64,000 nucleotides of DNA from Riptortus pedestris (GCA_019009955.1 CM032233.1:130541001-130605000), one strand, 5' to 3'; counted from the first letter of the stretch, positions 19,668 through 29,705 are shown. Notes: generated by a model from the sequence alone, not told the origin. Program-made: numbers and translations.

Positions 19668-19943
19668 AAATATTTTCTTCCACAAAATTAAATTTTTCTG
19701 GTATTTTTCTATTTTATTTTGTTTAAAATATTCCAGTCATTGTTTTGAATAAGGTTTATTAATTCCTTGTAATTCTTCCATAAATTTTCTAATATAATAA
19801 TCTCCAAAAAATAAGAAGGAACTAACCTATTCTTTTTCTTTAAATCCCAAATAATATAAACATTATAATCCAAATAATTATATAACAAATACCATAAATC
19901 TTTTTCTATTTTATCTTTTGTTATATAAACGTCGTTCGTATAA
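19668..19943 (-). pseudogene. Antisense viral gene fragment in 986-bp unit (copy 1 of 3)
   Basis: Read minus from ~19940: VYITKDKIEKDLWYLLYNYL then NVYIIWDLKKKNR, and in later frames FLEIIILENLWKNYKEL. Copies lie at 20654-20929 and 22838-23126. The 5' part also occurs in plus orientation at 22643-22777 with a proper start. All copies carry frame breaks. Family not recognised. Confidence 0.45.
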
Positions 19944-20369
19944 GAAATAGAAACACAAGAGAGAAAATTGTATTATTTAGAAAAAAATAAGACCTTACAA
20001 GAAGAATATAAAAATCTATTACAGAAAGAACAAAAAATCGAAGAAACAGAAGAAGAATTAATTAATTATTTTACACGGCAGTGGAAAGATTTCAAAACAA
20101 ATGGAATTTATAAAATTTATGCTTTTGTAGTAAACGATTTACGAATCGGTATTGGTGTTTTAGGAGAAAAAGATGGAATAAAATCTGTTAAATTGTTAAA
20201 GGACCAAATAAAAATATGTTTATAAAATTAAAGAAAAATAGAGAAATATTAACAAAAGAAGGATTTATCTGTATTCCATACAGCAGCACAAGAAATAAGT
20301 TAGAAATTTTCTATTATCCAAAAGAAGAAGCATTTATAGAGATAAAAACAAATGGAATGACTACATACG

Positions 20370-20653
20370 GTGGAAATAATTGGAAATATTAAAGCTAAAG
20401 ATTGTAAAAGATTAGAAGACTTGCAAGAAGGTTTAGAATTAATTATTTCGAATATGCAAACAATAAGTTATCGAGGTAAAGAAAGATATATAATAAAATT
20501 CGAAAATATTGTAGATTGTTATTTTTCCAACTATTGGTTAGAAGATGAAATAAAAAAATAAAGAAACCGATCTAAATTATAAAATAAATATTAAACGAGA
20601 TAAAATTAAAACTACAACAAGTAAACATGAAAAAAGATTAGTATTTGTGGCTT
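20370..20653 (+). CDS. Small viral protein, possible OB-fold, unit copy 2
   Basis: Near-identical duplicate of the 19384 gene in the second 986-bp unit, with E to D near the C-terminus and one change (ACATGAA for ACATAAA) in the tail. Same frameshift in the A run, so the break predates the duplication or lies in a native overlap. Confidence 0.4.
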
Positions 20654-20929
20654 AAATATTTTCTTCCACAAAATTAAATTTTTCTGGTATTTTTCTATTT
20701 TATTTTGTTTAAAATATTCCAGTCATTGTTTTGAATAAGGTTTATTAATTCCTTGTAATTCTTCCATAAATTTTCTAATATAATAATCTCCAAAAAATAA
20801 GAAGGAACTAACCTATTCTTTTTCTTTAAATCCCAAATAATATAAACATTATAATCCAAATAATTATATAACAAATACCATAAATCTTTTTCTATTTTAT
20901 CTTTTGTTATATAAACGTCGTTCGTATAA
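20654..20929 (-). pseudogene. Antisense viral gene fragment (copy 2 of 3)
   Basis: Duplicate of 19668-19943 at 986 bases distance, essentially identical, in the second tandem unit. Confidence 0.45.
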
Positions 20930-21325
20930 GAAATAGAAACACAAGAGAGAAAATTGTATTATTTAGAAAAAAATAAGACCTTACAAGAAGAATATAAAAA
21001 TCTATTACAGAAAGAACAAAAAAATCGAAGAAACAGAAGAAGAATTATTAATTATTTTACACGGCAGTGGAAAAATTTCAAACCAAATGGAATTTATAAA
21101 ATTTATGCTTTTGTAGTAACAAGAAATAAGTTAGAATTTTTCTATTATCCAAAAGAAGAAGCATTTATAGAAATAAAAACAAATGGAATGACTACATACA
21201 ATGGAAATTCGTTTCCAAAAATAGAATATCTTAACGTGTTAGATGTCTTTAAAAATAACAAAGATTTTATATACAACGAAGATATAAAAGAAAAAATAGA
21301 AAATGTAAAAAACTTTTTAACATAA

Positions 21326-21436
21326 TTTACCATTCCGAAAGGCTCGAAAGCATAACTTAGTTTAACTTTTCGAACTTTTAACATAGTTTAACTTTTCGAA
21401 CTTCTAACTTAGTTTATCTTTTCGAATTCGTATTCT
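21326..21436 (+). repeat. Short ~27-bp repeats
   Basis: Three imperfect units around TAACTTAGTTTAACTTTTCG follow the third 986-bp unit; no coding. Confidence 0.55.
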
Positions 21437-21439
21437 CGT

Positions 21440-21845
21440 TAACATTTGGAATTTGATGTTTATATTCGATTTTAGATTCCGTTTTAGAATTGGATTTTAG
21501 ATTAGTTTTTAGAATTCCATTTTAGAATTCGCTTTTAGATTTGTTTTTACAATTCCATTTTAGAATTTGTTTTTAGATTCAATTTTAGTATTCCATTTTA
21601 GAAATGGATTTTAGATTTGGATTTTAGGTTTGTTTTTAAAATTGGATTTTATATTTGTTTTTAGAATTGTATTTTAGATTTATTTTAGAATTGTTTTTAG
21701 AATTCTGTTTTAGAATTTGTTTTTAGATTCGATTTTAGATTGGTTTTAGAATTCGATTTTAGATTTGTTTTTATAATTAGATTTTAGATTTGTTTTTATA
21801 ATTAGATTTTATATTTGTTTTAGAATTGCTCATAGAATATGATTT
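21440..21845. repeat. Degenerate minisatellite truncating the BRO-N gene
   Basis: About sixteen units of GATTTTAGATTTGTTTTTAG-like sequence (22-26 bases). It reads NSKTNIKSNYKNKSKI on the minus strand and replaces everything after YSLIMKS in the adjoining BRO gene. Confidence 0.8.
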
Positions 21846-22090
21846 CATAATTAAAGAATATAAACCTAATTCGTTTATAAAAACAGTTTGCTCACCAGTA
21901 TTCAGGGAGTCGCATTTTGCGACTCCTGAAAAATCTTTATATCTCATCTTAAAATCATCATCTATATGCTTAATTACAGCATCTCTAGGATTTTTATATT
22001 TTAACAATATAGCAATATCTCTTGCTTTAAACCATGGGGTTTTCAAAGTTTAAAGCGTTCTAACTAATACGAATATAATTTCTAAATTTT
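21777..22090 (-). pseudogene. bro: Second Bro-N gene, truncated
   Basis: TPWFKARDIAILLKYKNPRD, IKHIDDDFKMRYKDF and FINELGLYSLIMK give an unmistakable Bro-N domain. An upstream in-frame TAA separates it from IIFVLVRTL, so the N-terminus is also broken. Between KDF and NTGEQTVFINE the sequence SGVAKCDSL is encoded by the hairpin at 21901-21930. The 3' end is lost in the minisatellite. Confidence 0.75.
21901..21930. repeat. GC-rich palindromic hairpin inside second Bro-N
   Basis: TTCAGGGAGTCGC, loop ATTTT, GCGACTCCTGAA: a 12-bp stem with one bulged G. The right arm shares GCGACTCCTG with the hairpin at 22580-22603 (CGCGACTCCTG). Confidence 0.7.
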
Positions 22091-22107
22091 TTAAAGATTT
22101 ATTAGAT

Positions 22108-22503
22108 TTAATGGAATACTCTATCCCAAGGAAATATTTCTAAATTAGAAGGTTTTAAATATGTTTTCTTCTTTCGATTATTAAAATATAATCCACTACC
22201 AATATTTTTGTTTTCCTTTTGCTCTTCTTCTGGACGGCATTCGTTAATGGCATTAATAATTTTTGTCTTATATTCCAATCTTAAATCTTTATCTAAATCG
22301 TTTAACTGTATGATTTTATCTTCTTCTGGAGTGTAGACAGTAATTAAAATATTGCCGTTTTTAAACAATATTAGATCTAAATGTTTTGTTTGGCTATCTT
22401 CGTCTAATAAACTATTTAATGTTTCTCTTGTTCTCTGGTAACAAGCTTTAGTTGTAATAACGGCATCTAAAATTTTATTGATATAATCTTCTGTGTTATC
22501 CAT
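22108..22503 (-). CDS. Intact viral ORF of unknown function with GSGLY motif
   Basis: A 131-aa ORF starting MDNTEDYINKILDAV in ATTAAATGG. Mostly helical and acidic, with KHLDLILFKNGNILITVYTP (~41-60) as a likely beta segment. The C-terminal KNIGSGLYFNNRKKK resembles IGSGLF and LGTGLY in the island-1 PLA2 protein, suggesting the same virus lineage. I do not recognise the family. Unbroken, unlike most neighbours. Confidence 0.6.
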   Translation of the reverse strand: MDNTEDYINKILDAVITTKACYQRTRETLNSLLDEDSQTKHLDLILFKNGNILITVYTPEEDKIIQLNDLDKDLRLEYKTKIINAINECRPEEEQKENKNIGSGLYFNNRKKKTYLKPSNLEIFPWDRVFH

Positions 22504-22521
22504 TTAATATATATAAATTTG

Positions 22522-22549
22522 TTAAGACTAGCGATTCGCTAGCTTTAAG
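22522..22549. repeat. Palindromic hairpin upstream of 22503 gene
   Basis: TTAAGACTAG, CGATTCG, CTAGCTTTAA: stem with a two-base mismatch and the CGATTC loop shared with island-1 hairpins. Confidence 0.6.
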
Positions 22550-22579
22550 ATTTATTAGAGATTTTAGCTTCTTCTTTTT

Positions 22580-22603
22580 AGCAGTCGTAAAACGCGACTC
22601 CTG
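22580..22603. repeat. Palindromic hairpin, intergenic
   Basis: AGCAGTCG, TAAAACG, CGACTCCTGG; related to the hairpin in the second Bro-N (21901-21930). Only 30 bases from the previous hairpin. Confidence 0.55.
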
Positions 22604-22642
22604 GAAAATATTTTTAGATTTAAAAAATTTTGCCTCTAATAA

Positions 22643-22777
22643 ATGTATAAATTAACAATTCCAAAAGACATGGCGCCTTATACGAACGATGTAGACGTTT
22701 ATATAACAAAAGATAAAATAGAAAAAGATTTATGGTATTTGATATATAATTATTTGGATTATAATGTTATAAAATAA
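22643..22777 (+). pseudogene. 5' part of viral gene with start signal
   Basis: CTCTAATAAATG opens MYKLTIPKDMAPYTNDVDVY, then DKIEKDLWYLIYNYLDY, and stops after NVIK. It is the N-terminal part of the gene whose continuation lies antisense in the tandem units. The frame ends at the inversion breakpoint (~22770). Confidence 0.5.
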
Positions 22778-23126
22778 ATATTAAACGAGATAAAATTAAA
22801 ACTACAACAAGTAAACATAAAAAAAGATTAGTATTTGTTGCTTAAATATTTTCTTCCACAAAATTAAATTTTTCTGGTATTTTTCTATTTTATTTTGTTT
22901 AAAATATTCCAACCATTGTTTTGGATAAGATTTAATTATTCCTTGTAATTCTTCCATAAATTTTCTAATATAATAATTTCCAAAAAATAAGAATGAACTA
23001 ACCTATTCTTTTTCTTTAAATCCCAAATAATATAAACATTATAATCCAAATAATTATATAACAAATACCATAAATCTTTTTCTATTTTATCTTTTGTTAT
23101 ATAAACGTCTACATCGTTCGTATAAG
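22677..23126. repeat. Inverted duplication with 92-bp arms
   Basis: Arm 22677-22768 (CTTATACGAACGATGTAGAC...) is the reverse complement of 23035-23126 with one or two mismatches; the spacer is 266 bases. The right copy continues as the same antisense gene fragment found in each 986-bp unit. Confidence 0.85.
22838..23126 (-). pseudogene. Antisense viral gene fragment (copy 3 of 3)
   Basis: More divergent copy of 19668-19943 (CCAACCATTGTTTTGGATAAG versus CCAGTCATTG...). It retains the six bases GATGTA missing from the other two near the N-terminus, so it is closer to the ancestor. Confidence 0.45.
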
Positions 23127-23177
23127 AAATAGAAACACAAGAGAGAAAATTGTATTATTTAGAAAAAAATAAGACCT

Positions 23178-23230
23178 TGTGAAAAATGTGGGCTCGTAAC
23201 CCCCATTTTTATACTACCCCCCGCCCCTGT
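23178..23230 (-). repeat. Repeat terminus R1, copy 3, at right border of island 2
   Basis: GTGAAAAATGTGGGCTCGTA then ACCCCCATTTTTATACTA: reverse complement of R1 at 15512 and 17409. It cuts the fourth partial 986-bp unit after AAGACCTT. Confidence 0.65.
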
Positions 23231-23984
23231 ATTTAAGGCATTGGCAAGGAGAAATAAACATTAGCCAACAAAAACATAGACAACTGAACAAAACAAAACC
23301 TCCAGCTCATTTGCTTATGGACTATGTAAAATAGTATTTATTATTGAAAAACTGGATTTGAGTATTTAAATACACATTATTATTAATGTAATGAATGAGC
23401 ATTATTTCAAATGTAACTGATCAAATAAATTTTTCTTTCATTAGAATCTTGCTGAAGATTGGAACATAGGACTCACCATTTTAACTCCAGTCAGTCTGTT
23501 GCAATCCCCCTTTTCAGAATATTCCCTCATTATATAATGTTATTTTATAATTAGTTCTATTATTTGGTTAGATCATTGCTCCTGAAAAGGTACTATCAAA
23601 GATGAGAAACATGTAGATCTATGGAAGAAAAAAGTCTCCTGACTTTTGACTTTATAATCTTCAGAATGAATACAAAGTCACAGACTAATTACATATAGTA
23701 GTGCCAAAATTCTACAAGAAATTATAGTAAAGAACTCCTACTAAGAATTTTTTTTTTCAGCAGTCAACGGATTTCAAAAAACCAAAGTGGTCTAATTACC
23801 TTAAAGAAGGCTAACAAACTTATAATATTCTACAGTGATCCTTGTTTCAAATCGTATATTACATTATGTACACATAAGAATAAGAAAACCCTATGTAGGG
23901 GCTGGTTAGCATTAGCAGCCAGCCATCTATGATATGACATTGGGTCACAGCTCCGAATCTACAATTTTGTTTTTATTTGCTAGT
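23231..23984. other. Non-coding host-like sequence
   Basis: No ORF with support. Composition is less AT-rich than the island. Nothing recognisable. Confidence 0.3.
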
Positions 23985-24850
23985 CTCAATATTTAAATTA
24001 CTATACTGCATGATTTCACGATACACCTGTTGATAAGGAATTTGTTAAGTTTTAAACTGCAAGATCATAGATTTAGAAAGAGGAGAAACTCTAGAGAAGA
24101 AAATACTATACACCAAAAATAAATACATTAAATTCATAAGGTACATACATATGGAAGTAATGAAAATATATCAAAATAAATTTTTTGTAACATTTTATTA
24201 AAATTCTTTACATATACAAAATGAATAAAATAAAAAATATCACATTTAAAAATATCAATTTTCTTAAACTAAGTATTTTACATGTAACTAATGAAATTCT
24301 GTATCACAATGAACAAAAACTATAGAAAGTCTTCCATTCAAAACAGGAAATTTATTGACGGAATTGCTCACTTTTCCAAATAAAGTATCACAAATCTGCC
24401 GGAAAATATATGAAAAAAAAACAATAAATTTCATCAAATTAAAATCTACACATTTCACTAATTCATGTAAGATTTTCTTTAGTGAAAACATGTTCTCACT
24501 ATTAGTGAGTCTTTCTGTTCTTGTTCAGAAACAATGTTCTCAGTGGCCTCAATTATGTATATAAGGCCTGGTTAGTATTATGTTTTTACTTGTTAGGCTC
24601 ATGGTTTAAAATATTAGACTGCATGATTTCAAGATACACCAATTGAAAGATATAAAATGCAAGATCATAGTTTTGAAAGGGGAGGGAACTCTAGTGAGTA
24701 ACATAGACTAATAATAAATAAATTAAATTGTAAGGTACATACATATTGAAGTCATGAAAACATATCCAAATACATATTTATAACATTTTATTGAAAATAA
24801 TTACAAATATAAAATAAGAAGTACCACATTTAAAAATATCAATGTCCTTG
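23985..24850. repeat. ~600-bp tandem duplication of a 3' UTR-like segment
   Basis: Matching blocks at ~23985-24290 and ~24575-24850 share CTGCATGATTTCA(C/A)GATAC, AAGGTACATACATAT and TAACATTTTATT. Read minus, CAATAAAATGTTA/TAATAAAATGTTA supply AATAAA signals at ~24785 and ~24195, consistent with a duplicated polyadenylation region of the minus-strand ankyrin gene. Confidence 0.6.
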
Positions 24851-24891
24851 ATTTTCTTAGTGTCCGGTCATTTTGATGATTATAATCTCGT

Positions 24892-25737
24892 TCACTCAAC
24901 TTCACTCAACATGCTAATCATGAATAAATTTTCTTTGTACATAGCAAGATACAACGGAGTACAGTTATTCATGTCTGAGAGGTCAGTTATTGCCCCCTTC
25001 TCTATGAGAGCCTGGCAAATATCTCTTCTGTCACAGCCCACTCCATGATGGAGCGGGGTCCACCCCCGCAAATCCTGACAGTTTATGTTAACCCCATAAT
25101 TGATTAGAAAGCTGGCAAAATTACAATTAGTTGTGCACTGGGGGGAAAAAATAACCTTATGAATGATTCAATGGTCATAAATATCTTCAATCTACAGGTT
25201 AGCACCCCACCGAAGTAGAAGCTTCGCTTTTGATAATGAATACATTGTTGCCAAATGTAATGGGGTTTGTCCCAGTTCATTTCGCTGATTTATGTCAGCT
25301 CCACATTTAAGCAGATTTACCACAGCGGCTGCATCATTGTTAACAATACTAAAGTGCAGAGGGCCTCCCACAATGACCCCCTTATTCATATTTTCATAAA
25401 ACCTTACTCTTAAATCAACAAAATTAACATAATCACTAGGGGTGACAGCAATAACTGTACCGACGTCCTTGTGATCCATGTTACATGGAAATGCATATGG
25501 ACTTTCAGGGATAGTTATAACACCTGCACTTGTAGGGATTTCGAGTCTAGGTCTGAACTTCACAAGGGTGTCAATACCATGAGAACAGCAATGTACAGCT
25601 GCCAAGCAGACAGGAGTTCGCCCATGATCATCCTGGCTGTCAATGTTGGCCCCCAAACGGAGCAGAAGTCGGAGGGTTTTGGATTGAGCTAAATGATTAT
25701 TCCTCATTTTCTTAATTATTTTATTTTCTGAAACCAA
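24892..25737 (-). pseudogene. Ankyrin-repeat exon of host gene, two in-frame stops
   Basis: A 3' splice site (TTGGTTTCAG) precedes 25737. The frame entered with two leading bases gives NKIIKKMRNNHLAQSKTLRL and at least four ankyrin units: LLRLGANIDSQDDHGRTPVC, VVNLLKCGADINQRNELGQT with PLHLATMY, LINYGVNINCQDLRGWTPLH, and ALIEKGAITDLSDMNNCTPL with YLAMYKENL. Between GANL and the third unit the same frame continues with ankyrin-like residues, but through TAG (25192-25194) and TGA (25168-25170). The final stop is at 24892. Either the gene is decaying or a very short intron removes the stops. AATAAA follows at ~24785. Confidence 0.75.
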
Positions 25738-25738
25738 G

Positions 25739-27590
25739 AGAACAATTTAATATAAACAATTATTGGATCAGATAATTTATTATAACATCTATGAGAGTAC
25801 TTTTGTTTGAAAATTCCTAAACAGCCCAGGAATGAGTCTCTTTGAGATATCGGCTTTCTTAATCAAAATACTTTGCTTGTGAGCATAAACGGTAATTAAG
25901 AAAACAAAAACAACCATCATTGATGTGACAGCTGCTGGGATTGACAAGAACCTGGATTGATGGTGAATTCAAAGAACTGTAGCATGAAATAACAATTAAT
26001 CACTAATGGTGTGGAAATATTCCTCCAGAGTTAATCAGAGTCGAACAATTCTCCGAGCTAACAAAGGCAGCTCAATCGACTCTAATAATTATACAATGAT
26101 TTCTCTTTCCTATCAGGCATCTATAATGTGCTCTATAATATAATAGAATAGAATATAGAATAAAAAATAAAACAAAAGAGTATGCCGATAAAGACTTCTT
26201 GAGATTTAGATCCGGAAAAAAAAAACAATGTTAAGGATGGAAGAAAAGGAGAGACATCAATCAAAAGGTACAAATTTTATTAATAGGTTTAGAAAAAATG
26301 GGATAAATGGATGGGGTAAACTGAAAATGAAGGGAAGATTAACTTAGAGTAGTAACCAGAGTCTAGTATATAAAGCGTTTGTGTAAGGAATAAGTATAAT
26401 TAGGATGCCTCCTCTCACCCAAGCTGACCTCCAAAAAAAGGAGTATCCCAAAATGCTACTAGATAATAATAATAGAAAAAGATTGGAGCATGCTGTTTTA
26501 CAAGAACAGAAATTGAACTCAGGTTGAAAGAATTGAGAAATTGAAAACAGGTGATATAATTGAATAAAATCAATGGCAACGTTGATTTGGTTCAGGACCA
26601 AATCAAGCCAAAGAAATCAAATATTGAAAAATGGAGGGGGAAGCTAATTTGTCAAACTTATGGTGCAATAAATTCACTATAAATGTATTTGAAGATATGA
26701 TTGGGGGAAGAGCAGAGGTACATAGAAGAGGCTGCTATTTATTGTAGCAGAACGATTGTACAATATTTTCCGTTAAAATTTGTTCCAATAATACCCAAAC
26801 CCAAGACTTTGGTTAGAGCTCTGTTCGAAGGACTAGCCTCCTGGATGTGATTTTTAATGCCACATTCTTCAGAGATCGGCCTTCATTCAATATGGAGTCG
26901 GATGAAGATTGGGACTGCTGCCTGTATCCCTTCCCCCAGCTATCTAGGGCAGATATCCAATATTCTCCATTCCCCCCATCACCTGCCACTTCCTTTCTTC
27001 GCCTAAAATAATCAAATTTCCTTTTAGAGCACTCCACTATATATTTGGCTAGAGAGTAGTTGCATTTGTCCATACTCTACTCTCCAGCACAGCACCACTT
27101 TTCATTGAAGCATTCATCTGTTTTGTTACTAACAATCTTCTTTATTACATTTGGAAATTTCCTAATCAAATTTAGAATTCTTGTCAAAGTTATAGTGAAA
27201 TCCTGGAGTGTGTCTACAAAAAAATAGGCTAGATAGTATAATAGAGAGGTTAGAGGGAACAAGGAGTAGAATGGAAATATATCTTCTAAGAATAAGGTAG
27301 AATACTAATGGGGAAATGGACTCCAGCTGTATTATGTATTTAAAAAGATCTTCGTCCCTCCAAACATTACAACAATCTACTAACAACTCAAATAACAAAA
27401 AAAAATTTATAGTTAAAATAGAACTCACCATTAACTTTGGCACCGAAACATAGATGCACACATCTTTTCAGGTTTACTCGGTTGGGCCAGTCTCGCCCAC
27501 AGTGACCGCAAAAATAAATGGTCTTTTTTCTTTTGACTGCAATTCAAACCATCTCATATATTAGAGTGACAAAGAATTATAACAAATAAT
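25739..27590 (-). repeat. Segmental duplication block D1, copy 1
   Basis: Matches 42890-44470 in direct orientation over ~1.6-1.8 kb (landmarks CAGCCCAGGAATGAGTCTCT, GGAGTATCCCAAAATGCTA, CAAACATTACAACAATCTAC). The block begins at the ankyrin-exon acceptor and ends beyond the zinc-finger exon. Confidence 0.85.
27429..27536 (-). CDS. 108-bp phase-1 exon encoding a C2CC-type zinc finger
   Basis: Acceptor TTGCAG and donor GTGAGT bound a 36-codon exon. With two leading bases it reads KRKKTIYFCGHCGRDWPNRV and NLKRCVHLCFGAKVN. The layout C-x2-C-x12-C-x3-C follows a BTB-associated (lola-like) C2H2/C2HC finger with the usual His replaced by Cys. Phase 1 at both ends matches exon 1, the microexons and the ankyrin exon, so it is probably spliced between them. 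A second copy is at 44300-44407. Confidence 0.6.
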
Positions 27591-27829
27591 AATATATATC
27601 TCATATATTAGACTAATAAAGTATTGAAACAAATAATTTTATATATTAAGGAAAATGGGAATATTTTAGGATATTAACATTAGTTAAAATGTGTTAGGTG
27701 GTGAAGAGATGGAATGAGAGATATTAATATGTGAGGACAAGGGTTGGGGAGAAGGACTGGAAGAAGAGAGGTACCATAGTCTAATGAGGGATATGAAGAA
27801 GGCAGAACTTACAATACCACCCACATCAT

Positions 27830-29100
27830 AAATTCACAACATTAATTGGTATTGTGAAAGCATAAAGCATTGACTAGTATTTGCCCCTCACAAAGAGATA
27901 GGAAGAAAGGCAACCATCTTCACTCGAGAGACCTGTGATAAATTGGCATTGAGAAACCGCATAGGCAAAGGCACCCCTAAGTAATATCATGCAAGTATAT
28001 AATTCTATTTTATTTAAAATACCCAATTTTAAAATCGCCTAAAAGTTTTGAAAATGAATTGACTGTTTCTTAATAATTATAAATTATACTGAATGGGAAA
28101 GTGTTGATAAAATAGCACAAATTGAAGGTAATTGAAGAGTCTAATTAAAACTTAACATAAATAAACGAAAGGAGTAAGTTTAGTGTGGTACGATTGTGGT
28201 GGTGAACCACTTGCATTAAGTGTTTCAATATTAACCCTGGGAATGATTAAATGTCCCTCGTTAAATAAATTCTCACTTACAACATGTCAGTGGGGCAAGA
28301 CGAGAGTAAATTTAAGCTAGTCTCCATACTCATACTGGTTAATTCCTATTATTACTAAGCAAATGCAGGCAACAGAATACAGGAGGTATGGCTATCTAAC
28401 AGAATGGTGTTTCTCTACTCATGCCTTGATTTGTGTAAATGGATGCCTTTATTGATGGATGATCAAAAAATGAAGGATCCAGAAAACTACTAGATGTCCC
28501 TGTGACCCTCTTATGCCCTTGTCCGTCCCCATGAAACTCAGATTACCTGTATACAGGATTAATTACCTGAAGGTTAGATGGTAGATACTACTAGCAACCA
28601 TACGCAAACTTTGAATATTATAGAGATTTAGCAAGAAATAAAATGTCAGGTACGGGTGTGTGTATTTATTTAACTGAGGCTGAATGAAACATTTCACGCT
28701 TATCCAAAAACTGCATTTCATGCACAGGAGTAAAATACATTTTTTTAAATTTTAAATAAATAGTGTGTCAACAAAAAGTGGCAGAGTTCATGCATCCAAT
28801 ACCAAACATGGCCAATATTTGAATAGAAATTAACCACAGGAGACAATGAGAGTCAAACAGGAAAATATTGTTTTAATTTGTCTTTATAGATGATTAAAAA
28901 GCAATCAAATGAGCCACCCCCATTTCATTCAAGTCATTATTAGTAATGTTGACAATGTTCCTACTTTTATCAAGTCCTAATTTAATTGATTAATTTATTT
29001 TAAAAGAAGTTTGAAGATTACTTACTCTGAGAAAAGTGGTGTTATAGGAGAATTAAGAAAATTTATCGAGTGAAGTGATTTGGCAACAATTGGCAGAAGA
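27830..29100 (-). repeat. Intronic segmental duplication D2, copy 1
   Basis: Parts of 27830-29100 recur at 34190-34900 in the same orientation (AAATTGGCATTGAGAAAC, CTGAATGAAACATTTC, ATAGATGATTAAAAAGCAAT). No coding content is seen apart from possible remnant splice sites near 28590. Confidence 0.7.
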
Positions 29101-29287
29101 GGGGGGGGGTTGAGGTAATTATCAATTCTGCTGTATTGGTTAGTTCATCCATGGAAGTTAGGAGTCATTATACAAATTGTGCCTTTGATGAGGGGCTAGA
29201 GATGAAGTTTAGAGAGTATGTTGTAAATATGTCACTTAGTATACATACCATCCAAACCAAAGACAACTAATCTTCATTAATTGATAT

Positions 29288-29500
29288 TTCTTACAACTCT
29301 TCTTATATACAATATCCTCTAACTAGATTATTAGCGGCATTATTATATTAATTTTTTTTTTTAATCCCTGAAATGTTCAGCCTAAAAGATTGAGCATTTA
29401 CTGAAAGGAATACTCAGATTTGAAAGTGATTTGTGAAATTATATGAAGCCATCTATATGTCAATCCTATGACGTAACAGTCTTCCTTTGGAATTGTTTAG
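29288..29500. repeat. Intronic repeat unit, copy 1
   Basis: The segment with TCAGCCTAAAAGATTGAG and AATTATATGAAGCCATCTAT recurs at ~30310-30530, 34930-35060, 36800-36880 and 37085-37200, always just 3' (in plus coordinates 5') of microexon-bearing sequence. It marks the duplicated intron module. Confidence 0.65.
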
Positions 29501-29548
29501 TAAAATGCCCCTTGCTAGACATAAAGAAAAAAGGGCATGAAAATAATG

Positions 29549-29550
<2 letters not shown>

Positions 29551-29608
<58 letters not shown>
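29551..29608. repeat. (AT)n microsatellite within mariner
   Basis: ~56 bases of AT at the same transposase position as the AT run at 31660-31692 in the other mariner copy. Confidence 0.9.
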
Positions 29609-29610
<2 letters not shown>

Positions 29611-29705
29611 GAGGAAAAATTGATAAACTGTGATAACAGAAAGTAGAGTCATGGGTTGGGCCCAGGGAATCATAAACACCGAGAACAGCTAAGCCAAATA
29701 TTGAG

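Larger units (their letters stand above)
18958..21325 (+). repeat. 986-bp tandem triplication of viral DNA (third copy shortened)
   Basis: Unit starts (GAAATAGAAACACAAGAG) are at 18958, 19944 and 20930, exactly 986 apart. Copies 1 and 2 differ at only a few positions (for example GGATTATTTAGAAAACA versus GTATTATTTAGAAAAAA). Copy 3 lacks ~200 internal bases and ends in a different 3' sequence. Each unit holds the C-terminal coiled segment of the large protein, a 63-aa ORF and an antisense gene fragment. Confidence 0.9.

Noticed and set aside
26813..27073. 86-aa minus ORF (MDKCNYSLAKYIVECSKRKF)
   Set aside because: Looks coding, but available splice acceptors give the wrong phase for the zinc-finger exon, and the 43.7-kb copy is disrupted. 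Left unassigned.
28560..28620. Possible further microexon
   Set aside because: Has a CAG|GTAAT-like donor, but every acceptor choice gives a stop in the required frame.
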